Both the position numbers and the translations under genes were made by a program. The notes beneath the pieces were generated by a model, which saw only the letters and a program-made list of their open reading frames with translations, had not been told where the DNA came from and did not search any database. Shown here in pieces: positions 7,218-14,836 of a DNA stretch of 30,575 nucleotides; position 1 is the first letter of the stretch; each line of letters starts with the position of its first letter. The stretch covers positions 1 through 30,575 of the forward strand of contig JAPOZF010000205.1 in assembly GCA_026706165.1 (NCBI GenBank), written 5' to 3'. Source of the stretch: Gemmatimonadota bacterium (GTDB lineage: Bacteria; Latescibacterota; UBA2968; UBA8231).

Positions 7218-7808
7218 ATGGACAAGTTCGAGCTGAAGGCAGGAAACCTGGGCGCCCTGGCGTTCGCGTTGCTGGCGGTGGCGGCGGCCGACCCGGCTGA
7301 GGCCGTTGACCAGGGCGAGGCGGCGGAGCAGGCGAGGTCTGCGGCGGCGGCGTTTACGGCGGAGATCGGATATGTGTTCTGGATTCTCGGCGGCCTGCTC
7401 ATTCTGTTCGGCTTCTACAAGCTGAAGAAGAATTGGGATGAGCGCCATCGGGACATGCTGGGCGCCGTGGCGGCGACATTTGCAGGCATGCTGATGGCGG
7501 CCATGGCGGCGGACCAGGCGATGGCCAAGGACCTGGGCGACATGGCTCGCAAGGGGGCGGCTGCCCTTGGGGCCTTTCCGGCGGTGATTTCCTGGCTGTT
7601 CTACATCTGCGGCGGAATGCTGGTGCTGTTCGGCTTCTACAAGCTGAAGAAGAACCACGACAATCCCTCGCAGCAGAGCGGCATGGGGGTGGTGACGACG
7701 GTCGGGGCGGGTGTGCTGATGGTGGTGTTCCCGGCTGCGATCGAAATGCTGGCCGGAACGCTGGATCTGACGCCGGGAGGGACCATCAGTCCGGGCAAGA
7801 TGCAGTAG
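7218..7808 (+). CDS. IcmD/DotP-like membrane protein with internal duplication
   Basis: The product has 196 residues. After a signal-like N-terminus (LGALAFALLAVAAADPAEA), two homologous units follow at about 50-96 and 124-170. Each has a hydrophobic helix with a GG pair (ILGGLLILFGFYKLKKN, ICGGMLVLFGFYKLKKN), a polar loop, and a second helix (AATFAGMLMAAM, TTVGAGVLMVVF). IcmD/DotP/TraR proteins are short and usually contain one such unit, so this looks like a tandem duplication and fusion. The unit is repeated with 74-residue spacing. The gene sits between the IcmC-like gene and icmB, where icmD (traR) is expected. It probably forms a small inner-membrane ring or channel part; that is inference. 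Confidence 0.72.
   Translation: MDKFELKAGNLGALAFALLAVAAADPAEAVDQGEAAEQARSAAAAFTAEIGYVFWILGGLLILFGFYKLKKNWDERHRDMLGAVAATFAGMLMAAMAADQAMAKDLGDMARKGAAALGAFPAVISWLFYICGGMLVLFGFYKLKKNHDNPSQQSGMGVVTTVGAGVLMVVFPAAIEMLAGTLDLTPGGTISPGKMQ
7404..7654 (+). repeat. Exact 29-bp direct repeat inside the IcmD-like gene
   Basis: The same 29 bases occur at 7404-7432 and 7626-7654, exactly 222 bp apart (74 codons). They encode LFGFYKLKKN in both units of the duplicated protein. The surrounding sequence is clearly diverged. Local conservation or gene conversion has therefore kept this segment identical at DNA level, and it could be a hotspot for deletion of one unit. Confidence 0.8.
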
Positions 7809-7821
7809 CGGGAGCGCGGCC

Positions 7822-10815
7822 GTGTATCGCCAGCTCAACGACGCGATCCGGCTCTGGTGGACGCTCAGGCGCAAGCCGCTGGAGTCGTTCATGGAGCCGG
7901 TGGCGCTGGCGGGCGATGCGCTGGTCTGCAACGAGGGAGAGCTGGTGTCGCTGGTGCGCATCGAGGGCGCGCGGAAGATCACGGGGCCGGGCGAGCTCGC
8001 GGCTTTCGTGGTTCTGGCGAGGCAGAGGCTGAACGGGCTGTTTCTCTCGAAGGGCCATGTGCTCCACGTGATGCTGGAAAGGGCTCCGGATGCGGCGCGG
8101 GAGGCGATAGAAGGCGCGGCCACGAGGCAGAGGCGGCAGTGCGAGCGGCTGGGCCTCCGGCTCGACGACGTGATTGCCGAGCGGGTGGAGCGGCTGGGCG
8201 GCCTGCTGTCCGGAGAGGTCTGTCTTCTGGCGTGCTGGACGAGGCCGTCGGTTCTGGCTTCGCCCGTCATGAAACGTGAGAAGAGGGAGCTCAGGCGGCG
8301 GCTGAAGGACTGGCTTCCGAGGCCGCGGGACTCGCAGTGTCCGATGAATGTGGTGGACAGCCTGCCGCCCCGGCATGAGGCGTTCGTCACGACGGTGATG
8401 GCGCTGCTGAAGGACGCGGAGCTGCTGGCCGAACTCCTCGATGCACGTGAGGCTGTGAGGTGGATGCGCCAGCTTCTCAACGGGCCGGATACAGCGGGGC
8501 CGGACTGGCGCCCGGTCGGACCGGAGGACGAGGTCTGGGCGCGGTTCACGGAGCCTCCGGAGCTGGGGGCGTTCCCGCCGCCGCTGGCCCCGCAGCTGCT
8601 GGTGAGGGAGCCGTCGGTCGAGAAGGGCGGCCTGCGGATCGGGAACCGGCTGTACGGGGCCCTCGACATGGTTCTGGGGCCGAGGCAGGAACGCGCCTTC
8701 GACGAGCTGATGCGCCGGCTGGCCGAGGCCGCCCTGCCCTTCCGGTTCTGGATGTCGATCGAGGGCGGAGGCTTTGGAGGCTCGGGCGCCGGTCTGGCGC
8801 TCGTGGGGTCCTCCCTGCTGGCGGCGACCTCGGCCGACAGCCGGCATGTCAGGGACGCGCTCGCGGGGCTCAGGCAGCTTCGGGCGGACGAGCAGGCCGT
8901 GGTGAGGTTGAGGATCGGGCTCCTGACCTGGGTGGATGCGGAGGCGGGCGAAGGCGAGCTCATGCGCCGGATCGGCCGTGCGCAGCAGATATGCGAGGGC
9001 TGGGGGGACTGCGAGTTCTCGCCATTGGTCGGGGACCTTCTGGAGGCTTTTGCCGGTTCGGTGCCGGGATTCAGCCTGGGCGGCACGGGAGAGCCGGCTC
9101 TGGCACCGCTCGCTTCGGTCCTGGAAATGTTGCCGCTCTTCCGGCCGGCGTCGGCGGCGAGGCCGGAGCGGTCGGACTACCTTTTCCGGAGCGAGGACGG
9201 CAAGCCGCTCGGATACAGGCTGGAGGAGAGCGGGGATTTCGGGTTCGACCTGGTCCACGGGATTCCCGGGCGCGGCAAGAGCGTGCTGCTCGGCTCGTTG
9301 TCGATGGCGTTCTGCCTGCAGGGAGGAGCGGGCCGGCTGCCTATGCTGGCGACGATGGATGTGGGGCCGTCGGCGTCGGGACTGATTTCGCTCCTGCGCG
9401 AGGCCCTGCCGCCGGAACGCCGGTACGAGGTCGGATGGTTTTCGCTGCAGATGACGCCCGAGCATGCGGTGAACCCGTGCGATACGCAGCTGGGCTGCCG
9501 CTATCCGTTGCCTTCGGAGCGGGCGTTCCTGTCGAATCTGCTGGGACTGATGCTGACGCCGGTCGGCGCGGACGGGGTGCCGGACGGGGTGGCGCAGACG
9601 ATCTCGCCGATGATCGAGCGGATTTACAGGATGTGCGAGGACGGCAAGGCGGGGGTGGCTCCGCATCCCTATTCGAGGCACGCCGACCCGGAGGTTGACG
9701 AGGCGCTTCGGCGCCGGGCGGTCAGCCTTCCGGAGAATCCTCTGTGGTGGGACGTCGTCGATCTTCTGTTCGACGCCGGCGAGATCGATGCAGCGGGACG
9801 CGCGCAGCGCTATGCGGTTCCGACGCTGAAGCATTGCCTGCAGGCGGTGCGCAGCGAGGAAATCCAGGACCTTGTGGGCAAGGCGACATACGGGGCCGGC
9901 GGCGAGCCCGTGACGGATGCCGTGACGCGGATCCTGACGGCGCTTTCAGGCGAATGGCCGATAGTGTTCGAGCGGACGGCGTTCGATGTGGGCCATGTCC
10001 GGGTCGCCGGCGTGAACCTCGGGGGCGTGACGCCCCAGGGGAACCCGGAAAGCGATCGGCAGACGGCGGCCATGTACATGCTGGTGCGCCACATGCTGAC
10101 GCGGCACTGGTGGGTGCATGAGGACGAGGTGGCGGCAGTTCCCGAGCGCTACCGCGCGTGGCACGCGGAGCGCTTCAGGGAAACGCGTGAGACGCCGAAG
10201 CGGCTGGTGTTCGACGAGTTCCACCGGACGCTGGCGGCGCCGAGCGTCGTGGCCCAGGTCGACCGGGACGCGAGGGAGGCGCGCAAGCAGCGTGTGCGGC
10301 TGATGCTGGCTTCGCAGAAGGAGCAGGATTTCGGTGCGCTTGCGGGCCTCGCCACGGGCTTCTGGGTTCTCGGGGCCGGCGGGCTGAAGGAAGACGAGAC
10401 CAGCCGGCTGGCGGAGATGTTCTCGCTGGGAGAGGCGGCTGTGGAAGCGGTGCGGTTCCGTCTGACGGGGCCGTCCGCGAAGGGGTCGCCGGCTCTTCAT
10501 ATCGCGATCGATGATGACGGAGGCCGGTTGGAGCAGGTCCTGGTGAACTCGGTGGGGCCGGTGGAGCTCTGGGCGCTGAACACGGCGCCGCGCGACGTGG
10601 CGTTGAGAGACAGGGTCCAGGGACGGATCGGGCCGGTCCGGGGCCGTGCCGCTCTGGCGCGTGCGTTTCCTTCGGGATCGGCGGTGGAAAGGGTCAGGGC
10701 CGACTTGGCGGAGCTCGAGCGGCGCGGGGTGAAGTCGTCGGCTTCGGAGGGGCATGTCCTGGATACGCTCGCGGAGGAGACGGTAAGCGGCGCGGGCGAG
10801 GTGGCGGGACGATGA
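7822..10815 (+). CDS. icmB: IcmB/DotO/TraU VirB4-like ATPase
   Basis: The product has 997 residues, the size expected for IcmB/DotO (about 1000). The Walker A motif is GIPGRGKS at 480-487, with a Walker B-like segment RLVFDEFHR at about 794-802. Further family features are QKEQDFG and LGAGGLKEDETSRLAEMFSL near the C-terminus, typical of VirB4-like ATPases. The enzyme is cytoplasmic and powers type I T4SS with DotB. The GTG start at 7822 has GGGAG 9 bases upstream. The stop overlaps the next ATG (ATGA at 10812-10815). The Walker A motif carries Arg where many ATPases have Ser or Thr (PGRGKS), which is tolerated in the P-loop. Confidence 0.88.
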   Translation: MYRQLNDAIRLWWTLRRKPLESFMEPVALAGDALVCNEGELVSLVRIEGARKITGPGELAAFVVLARQRLNGLFLSKGHVLHVMLERAPDAAREAIEGAATRQRRQCERLGLRLDDVIAERVERLGGLLSGEVCLLACWTRPSVLASPVMKREKRELRRRLKDWLPRPRDSQCPMNVVDSLPPRHEAFVTTVMALLKDAELLAELLDAREAVRWMRQLLNGPDTAGPDWRPVGPEDEVWARFTEPPELGAFPPPLAPQLLVREPSVEKGGLRIGNRLYGALDMVLGPRQERAFDELMRRLAEAALPFRFWMSIEGGGFGGSGAGLALVGSSLLAATSADSRHVRDALAGLRQLRADEQAVVRLRIGLLTWVDAEAGEGELMRRIGRAQQICEGWGDCEFSPLVGDLLEAFAGSVPGFSLGGTGEPALAPLASVLEMLPLFRPASAARPERSDYLFRSEDGKPLGYRLEESGDFGFDLVHGIPGRGKSVLLGSLSMAFCLQGGAGRLPMLATMDVGPSASGLISLLREALPPERRYEVGWFSLQMTPEHAVNPCDTQLGCRYPLPSERAFLSNLLGLMLTPVGADGVPDGVAQTISPMIERIYRMCEDGKAGVAPHPYSRHADPEVDEALRRRAVSLPENPLWWDVVDLLFDAGEIDAAGRAQRYAVPTLKHCLQAVRSEEIQDLVGKATYGAGGEPVTDAVTRILTALSGEWPIVFERTAFDVGHVRVAGVNLGGVTPQGNPESDRQTAAMYMLVRHMLTRHWWVHEDEVAAVPERYRAWHAERFRETRETPKRLVFDEFHRTLAAPSVVAQVDRDAREARKQRVRLMLASQKEQDFGALAGLATGFWVLGAGGLKEDETSRLAEMFSLGEAAVEAVRFRLTGPSAKGSPALHIAIDDDGGRLEQVLVNSVGPVELWALNTAPRDVALRDRVQGRIGPVRGRAALARAFPSGSAVERVRADLAELERRGVKSSASEGHVLDTLAEETVSGAGEVAGR

Positions 10816-11024
10816 GAGGTATTGGCAAGTGGCTGGTGGCGTCGGCGGGGGCGTGGCTGTTCCGGCGCGGGGTCGTTGAAGCGAGGGCAGCGCTGTTCCT
10901 GTGGTCGGCCGCGGCGGTTGTTCTGACCTTGGGCGCGTGGATTGTAGCAACGCTGCTGGTGAGGGATGCGGTGAGCATCGATGCGGTCGAGGGCCTGCGG
11001 CCGGCAACGCGGAGGTTTCGGTAA
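10812..11024 (+). CDS. Small membrane protein at the TraV position
   Basis: This 70-residue product starts at an ATG overlapping the icmB stop. It has a basic N-terminus (RGIGKWLV...FRRG) and one clear membrane helix (ALFLWSAAAVVLTLGAWIVATLLV). I see no family signature. In IncI plasmids small traV lies between traU (icmB) and traW, so the location fits a T4SS accessory subunit. Its TAA shares one base with the ATG of the following gene (TAATG). Confidence 0.5.
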   Translation: MRGIGKWLVASAGAWLFRRGVVEARAALFLWSAAAVVLTLGAWIVATLLVRDAVSIDAVEGLRPATRRFR

Positions 11025-11491
11025 TGAAGGGTTTCGGTTGGTTGGTTCTGATGCTTGCCCTGGCAGCGGCGCCGGCGGCGGGCCAGTCGGGCGGATCGGC
11101 GGATTGCGACCCGGCGGTGGCGTCGGCGCTTGAGGACGCGGCTGTCCGGGGCGTCGAGCGCGACCAGGTGCTGATCCGGCACCGGGACGAGGGGATCGGC
11201 GATCCGGACTCGATCTTCGACATGAGTTGCGACCTGTTCGATTTCCCGAGCTGGGACGCGCTGGTCCGCCTTCCGACGCTGCCGGACCTTCTGGGTGAGC
11301 TGTGCGATGCGGCGCGCGAGGCCTGGCGCGAGAACGTGACGAGGCCGTTCGACCGTTCGATCTACGCACTCGATCGCGAACTCGACAGCTTGCCGGGGCT
11401 CGAGGTCCGGCCGACGAGGCGGCGGATCCGGGACATCGACCGGCCTGCGGAAGACGTGTTCCGGGGGATTGTGGGAGGGCGCGACTCATGA
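11024..11491 (+). CDS. Exported three-Cys protein of the T4SS operon, unknown
   Basis: The product has 155 residues with a Sec signal (WLVLMLALAAAPAAG) cleaved near residue 20. The mature part has three cysteines (about 28, 69, 94), each followed by Asp: DCDPAV, MSCDLF, ELCDAA. The segment DPDSIFDMSCDLFDFPSWDA looks like a conserved core, but I cannot name the family. An odd number of cysteines in a periplasmic protein encoded near a DsbC-like gene suggests a mixed disulfide or intermolecular pairing; this is inference. The start overlaps the previous stop by one base and the end overlaps the next ATG (ATGA at 11488-11491). Confidence 0.55.
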   Translation: MKGFGWLVLMLALAAAPAAGQSGGSADCDPAVASALEDAAVRGVERDQVLIRHRDEGIGDPDSIFDMSCDLFDFPSWDALVRLPTLPDLLGELCDAAREAWRENVTRPFDRSIYALDRELDSLPGLEVRPTRRRIRDIDRPAEDVFRGIVGGRDS

Positions 11492-12621
11492 GGCGGGCGC
11501 TGGCGACGGTTGCGGCGGGGATCGTGGTCTGGATGTGGGCTGCGCCGCCGGCGAGCGCGGGCTGCTGTGGCTGTGCCTGGAGCGCGTCCCGGTCGGCGGC
11601 AAGGACGGTGATCCGCAATGTGAACATGCGGATCGACGAGATGGAAAGGAGCATCGTCGATACGCTGGAACTGCAGACGGCGCAGCTCTCCGGTTACATC
11701 GCGCAGGGGACGAAGGCGACGGTCGGGGCGCTGGATGCGCAGACGAAGTTGCTAGCCCAGCTCGTGAGGGAGGAGGCCGAGACGCAGTCGAAGCTGGCGC
11801 ACAGGCCTACGGGTTCGGGCTGCAGGGTCATCACGGGGATGACAGGCCTCGAGGAAGGCCGGGCGGTCGCGGCCAGGGCGGCCGGTGCTGCCGGCGTCGA
11901 GGAGACGGGACGCATTGGCGGCGATTCCGGCGTTGTCGGGGAGGCCGGAACGGAGGCGGATACGGAGCGGCGTTTCGAGGTGTGGACGCAAGCCCATTGC
12001 AGCGCGGGGCGGCTGGACGCGGGGGCGGAGGTGTGCGGCGGACAGGAAGGAACGCACGATGCCGACGTTAAGCCCGGGAGCCTGTTCGACGTCGAGACCT
12101 TCGGCAGCGATGAGCAGCGGCTGGCGGCCCGCGAGCTCGGCAGGAATGTCGCGGCTCCGCTTGTCTGGGACCGGTTCCCGTTGCGAGCCGTGGATACGCC
12201 GCAGGACCGCGAGCTTGCCATGCTGGCGCGGGCGGCCGACGCGCGCTCGGCGCTGGCGGCGGACTGGTTCGTGCGCTCGCGCGCTGCGCGGGAGCCGGCG
12301 ACGGACCTCGCGCATTGGGCGGCGGCGCTGGGCGGAAGCGAAGCGGGCGCGGCGGGTGAACTCAGCCGGCATGAACTGTTCGCGGTGCTGGCCTCGCGGC
12401 GCTTCGAGAACCCGGCCTGGGCAGTCGGCCTTCAGGAAATGGGCACGGACGGTCTTCTCAGGGAGATCGCGCTCCTTCTGGCGACGTCGCTGATGCTCGA
12501 CTGGGAGCGCTACGGGATGGAGGAACGCAGGGGCGCCATGGAGGCGGCGCGTCTCGCGCTGGCGGCGGAAGAGATGCGGCGCCTGCCTGGGCTTGAGGAC
12601 TGGCTGGACGTGCGGCGCTGA
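11488..12621 (+). CDS. Exported coiled-coil protein, TraW/IcmX-like by position
   Basis: The product has 377 residues. A signal peptide (VAAGIVVWMWAAPPASA) is followed at once by a Cys cluster (GCCGC). A helical region at about 35-110 is rich in Glu, Gln and Leu (RIDEMERSIVDTLELQTAQL), suggesting a coiled coil. The C-terminal half is helical with many Arg and Ala. IncI TraW, the IcmX counterpart, lies in this place between traU/icmB and traY/dotA and is also exported. The assignment is positional with modest architectural support. IcmX is needed for Dot/Icm function in Legionella, but its biochemical role is not established. Confidence 0.5.
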   Translation: MRRALATVAAGIVVWMWAAPPASAGCCGCAWSASRSAARTVIRNVNMRIDEMERSIVDTLELQTAQLSGYIAQGTKATVGALDAQTKLLAQLVREEAETQSKLAHRPTGSGCRVITGMTGLEEGRAVAARAAGAAGVEETGRIGGDSGVVGEAGTEADTERRFEVWTQAHCSAGRLDAGAEVCGGQEGTHDADVKPGSLFDVETFGSDEQRLAARELGRNVAAPLVWDRFPLRAVDTPQDRELAMLARAADARSALAADWFVRSRAAREPATDLAHWAAALGGSEAGAAGELSRHELFAVLASRRFENPAWAVGLQEMGTDGLLREIALLLATSLMLDWERYGMEERRGAMEAARLALAAEEMRRLPGLEDWLDVRR

Positions 12622-14834
12622 TGGGAGTGTTCCGGTTCCTGTTCATGCCGGAGTTCAACCGGCCGCTGGGCCTGGCGAAGGCCTCGCTCGGGCGGTCCGG
12701 CGGGTGGCTGCGGAAGCTGGGACCGGCGCTCGGGGCGGACCGGATAGAGCGGCGGCCGTGGAAGTCGAGGCGGGGCATGGCGGCGACGGCCGCCGGCCTC
12801 GGCATGGCGTTCATCGGGACCGCGTTGGTGGTTCTGGCGGGCCGGGCTTCGTTGGCGCAGGGCATCGATGCGTCGCTCTTCGAGACGGTGGACGAGGCGT
12901 CGCGCGACCTGGTGCGGTTCCTTCGGGGAGGCGAGGCCGCAGGCAATACGGCCTGGAGCGCCCTTGGGGACATGGTCTGGTATTTCAGCGCCGGCCTGCT
13001 TGTGTTTGCCGCCGTGCTGTTCGTCTACCACGTCGTTGCCGAAATGATGGATATGGGCTGGGAGGGCCGTGTCCGGATGAGGGGCCGGGAGGTCGTGCGG
13101 ATCGTGGCGGCCGTGGCCCTGCTCTGGCCCCTTCCGGGCGGCCCGGGCGGAGGCCAGCACGTCGTGCTGGACCTGGCCGGCCTCGGGGGCGATTTCGCAC
13201 AGGCCGTCTGGAAACCTTTCGCAGGGACGGTCCTGGGCAGTTCGAAGGTCTCTGCGCCGAAGCCGCCGGCCGAGGGCAGGAAGCTGACGATGGTGGACCT
13301 GCTGGTCGCGAATGTCTGCGTGCAGATGGCCGGCAGCGACGTGGCGGCGGGCCCCAGGATGCAGACGGAGCGTGGGGGCGAGCTGTGGTTGTTCGAGGTG
13401 GCGAAGGGGAGGAAGGGCTACGACATTCGCAGCCATTGCGGTCAGGTGAAGTTCTCGGGCCTGGACAGGGATGGACCGCGCGGGGAGCTGGCCAGGGCGC
13501 ATCTGGAGGGAATGAAGAAGGCCCAGGAGGTGTTGGCCCCGGTGGCGAGAGAGATCGGGGGGCTCTACGAGCAGGGGCAGAATTTCGGTGAGCCGATGGA
13601 CCCGGTGAAGGTCGCGGAAGGGATCGAGACGGCTGTCGCAGCCTATGGGGAGATCGTCGACAGGGCCGTCGAGAATGCAAAGGCGACGTTCGATTCGGAG
13701 ACGGCCGAGGAGCTTCGTCGCGAGGTCGCCGAACAGTCGAGCTGGACGACGGCAGGGAGCGTGTTCAACACGATCGCGCGGAAGATAGGCGAGTTCAACT
13801 GGGCGGTTGTCAGCGGACCGGAAGTGACGCCGCCGGTATTGGCGCTGAAGGATCAGGACCGCAAGACCTTCAAGGCGCTTGGGCAGGTGGCTGACGGCAT
13901 TTCGACGGCGGTGGGATCTCCGGTCACGCCGCTGGGCAGCAGGGCGCCGGGCGTCGGCGCGGGCGGCGGTGGCGTTTCCGGGTTGCTCAGCGATGTCTTC
14001 TATTCGCTGCTGTTCTCCTTCGAGAACGTCCTGGACGTGCAGGGCGACAATCCGATCGCGGAGCTGTCGGCGATCGGGCACAACCTGGTTACGGCGGTGC
14101 TGCTCACGTCCGGCACATTGATGACGGTCGCGACGGTCTCGAACCTGGGCGATGCGTCGGTCATGGGGTTTTCGGCGAAGGCGGACCTGTTCGAGGCGAC
14201 CTGGCCGGTGATCGACGGCCTCGTGACGTCGCTCCTGATGGTGATGCTGATCGGCGGGGCGGTGCTGGCGTGGCTGGTGCCGGCGCTGCCGTTCATCCGG
14301 TTCCTGTTCGGGGTGCTGATCTGGATTCTGTGTGTCGTGGAGGCGTTCATCGCGATGTCGGTCTGGCTGGCTGCGCAGACGGCGAGGACGGATGAAGGCG
14401 GGCTGCTGACGAATACGACGGTGGCGGGACTGGTGACGCTTGTGGGCGTTGTGCTGCGGCCGCCGATAATGGTTCTGGGCCTGGTGATCGGGTATCTGGT
14501 GTTCACCGTTACCATCGATCTGTTCAACGAGATCTGGCTGCCGCAGATGCGGGATGCCTCGGGTGAGGTTGGCGCGGGTCTAATCCAGTATGCGGTGTTC
14601 CTGGCCCTCTACGTGATGATTGCCTACGCGCTTCTGAATGGTTCTCTGAAGCTGATCGAGATGCTGCCTGACGCGGTGATGACGTGGATCGGCGGCCGGG
14701 CTGCCGGTGTGAGCGGCGCGGACCAGATGATCGGTGTGGCGACGGGCGGGGCCGGCAGGCTTGGCGGTGTCGCGCCCAGCAGAATGGGCGGAGGCGCGAG
14801 AAACAGGGGTAACGCAGGCAGCGGGAGCGACTAG
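12621..14834 (+). CDS. dotA: DotA/TraY polytopic inner-membrane protein
   Basis: The product has 737 residues and shares one base with the previous stop. N-terminal membrane segments (about 52-75, 115-135, 155-170) are followed by a large soluble loop (about 190-480) containing LTMVDLLVANVCVQMAGSD. At least five membrane helices follow at about 486-510, 533-590, 600-635 and 653-675. The long loop flanked by hydrophobic ends, and the motif ATWPVIDGLVTSLLMVM followed by VPALPFIRFLFGVLIW, are typical of DotA/TraY. DotA is an inner-membrane protein essential for Dot/Icm transfer. The tail after 690 is Gly- and Arg-rich and probably disordered. Confidence 0.82.
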   Translation: MGVFRFLFMPEFNRPLGLAKASLGRSGGWLRKLGPALGADRIERRPWKSRRGMAATAAGLGMAFIGTALVVLAGRASLAQGIDASLFETVDEASRDLVRFLRGGEAAGNTAWSALGDMVWYFSAGLLVFAAVLFVYHVVAEMMDMGWEGRVRMRGREVVRIVAAVALLWPLPGGPGGGQHVVLDLAGLGGDFAQAVWKPFAGTVLGSSKVSAPKPPAEGRKLTMVDLLVANVCVQMAGSDVAAGPRMQTERGGELWLFEVAKGRKGYDIRSHCGQVKFSGLDRDGPRGELARAHLEGMKKAQEVLAPVAREIGGLYEQGQNFGEPMDPVKVAEGIETAVAAYGEIVDRAVENAKATFDSETAEELRREVAEQSSWTTAGSVFNTIARKIGEFNWAVVSGPEVTPPVLALKDQDRKTFKALGQVADGISTAVGSPVTPLGSRAPGVGAGGGGVSGLLSDVFYSLLFSFENVLDVQGDNPIAELSAIGHNLVTAVLLTSGTLMTVATVSNLGDASVMGFSAKADLFEATWPVIDGLVTSLLMVMLIGGAVLAWLVPALPFIRFLFGVLIWILCVVEAFIAMSVWLAAQTARTDEGGLLTNTTVAGLVTLVGVVLRPPIMVLGLVIGYLVFTVTIDLFNEIWLPQMRDASGEVGAGLIQYAVFLALYVMIAYALLNGSLKLIEMLPDAVMTWIGGRAAGVSGADQMIGVATGGAGRLGGVAPSRMGGGARNRGNAGSGSD

Positions 14835-14836
14835 CG

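Noticed and set aside
6966..9834. Two very long - strand frames (706 and 682 codons) opposite the IcmD-like and icmB genes
   Set aside because: They are complements of GC-rich coding DNA; their products are rich in Arg, Pro, Ser and His with no domain, and the + strand frames carry intact ATPase motifs and operon overlaps.
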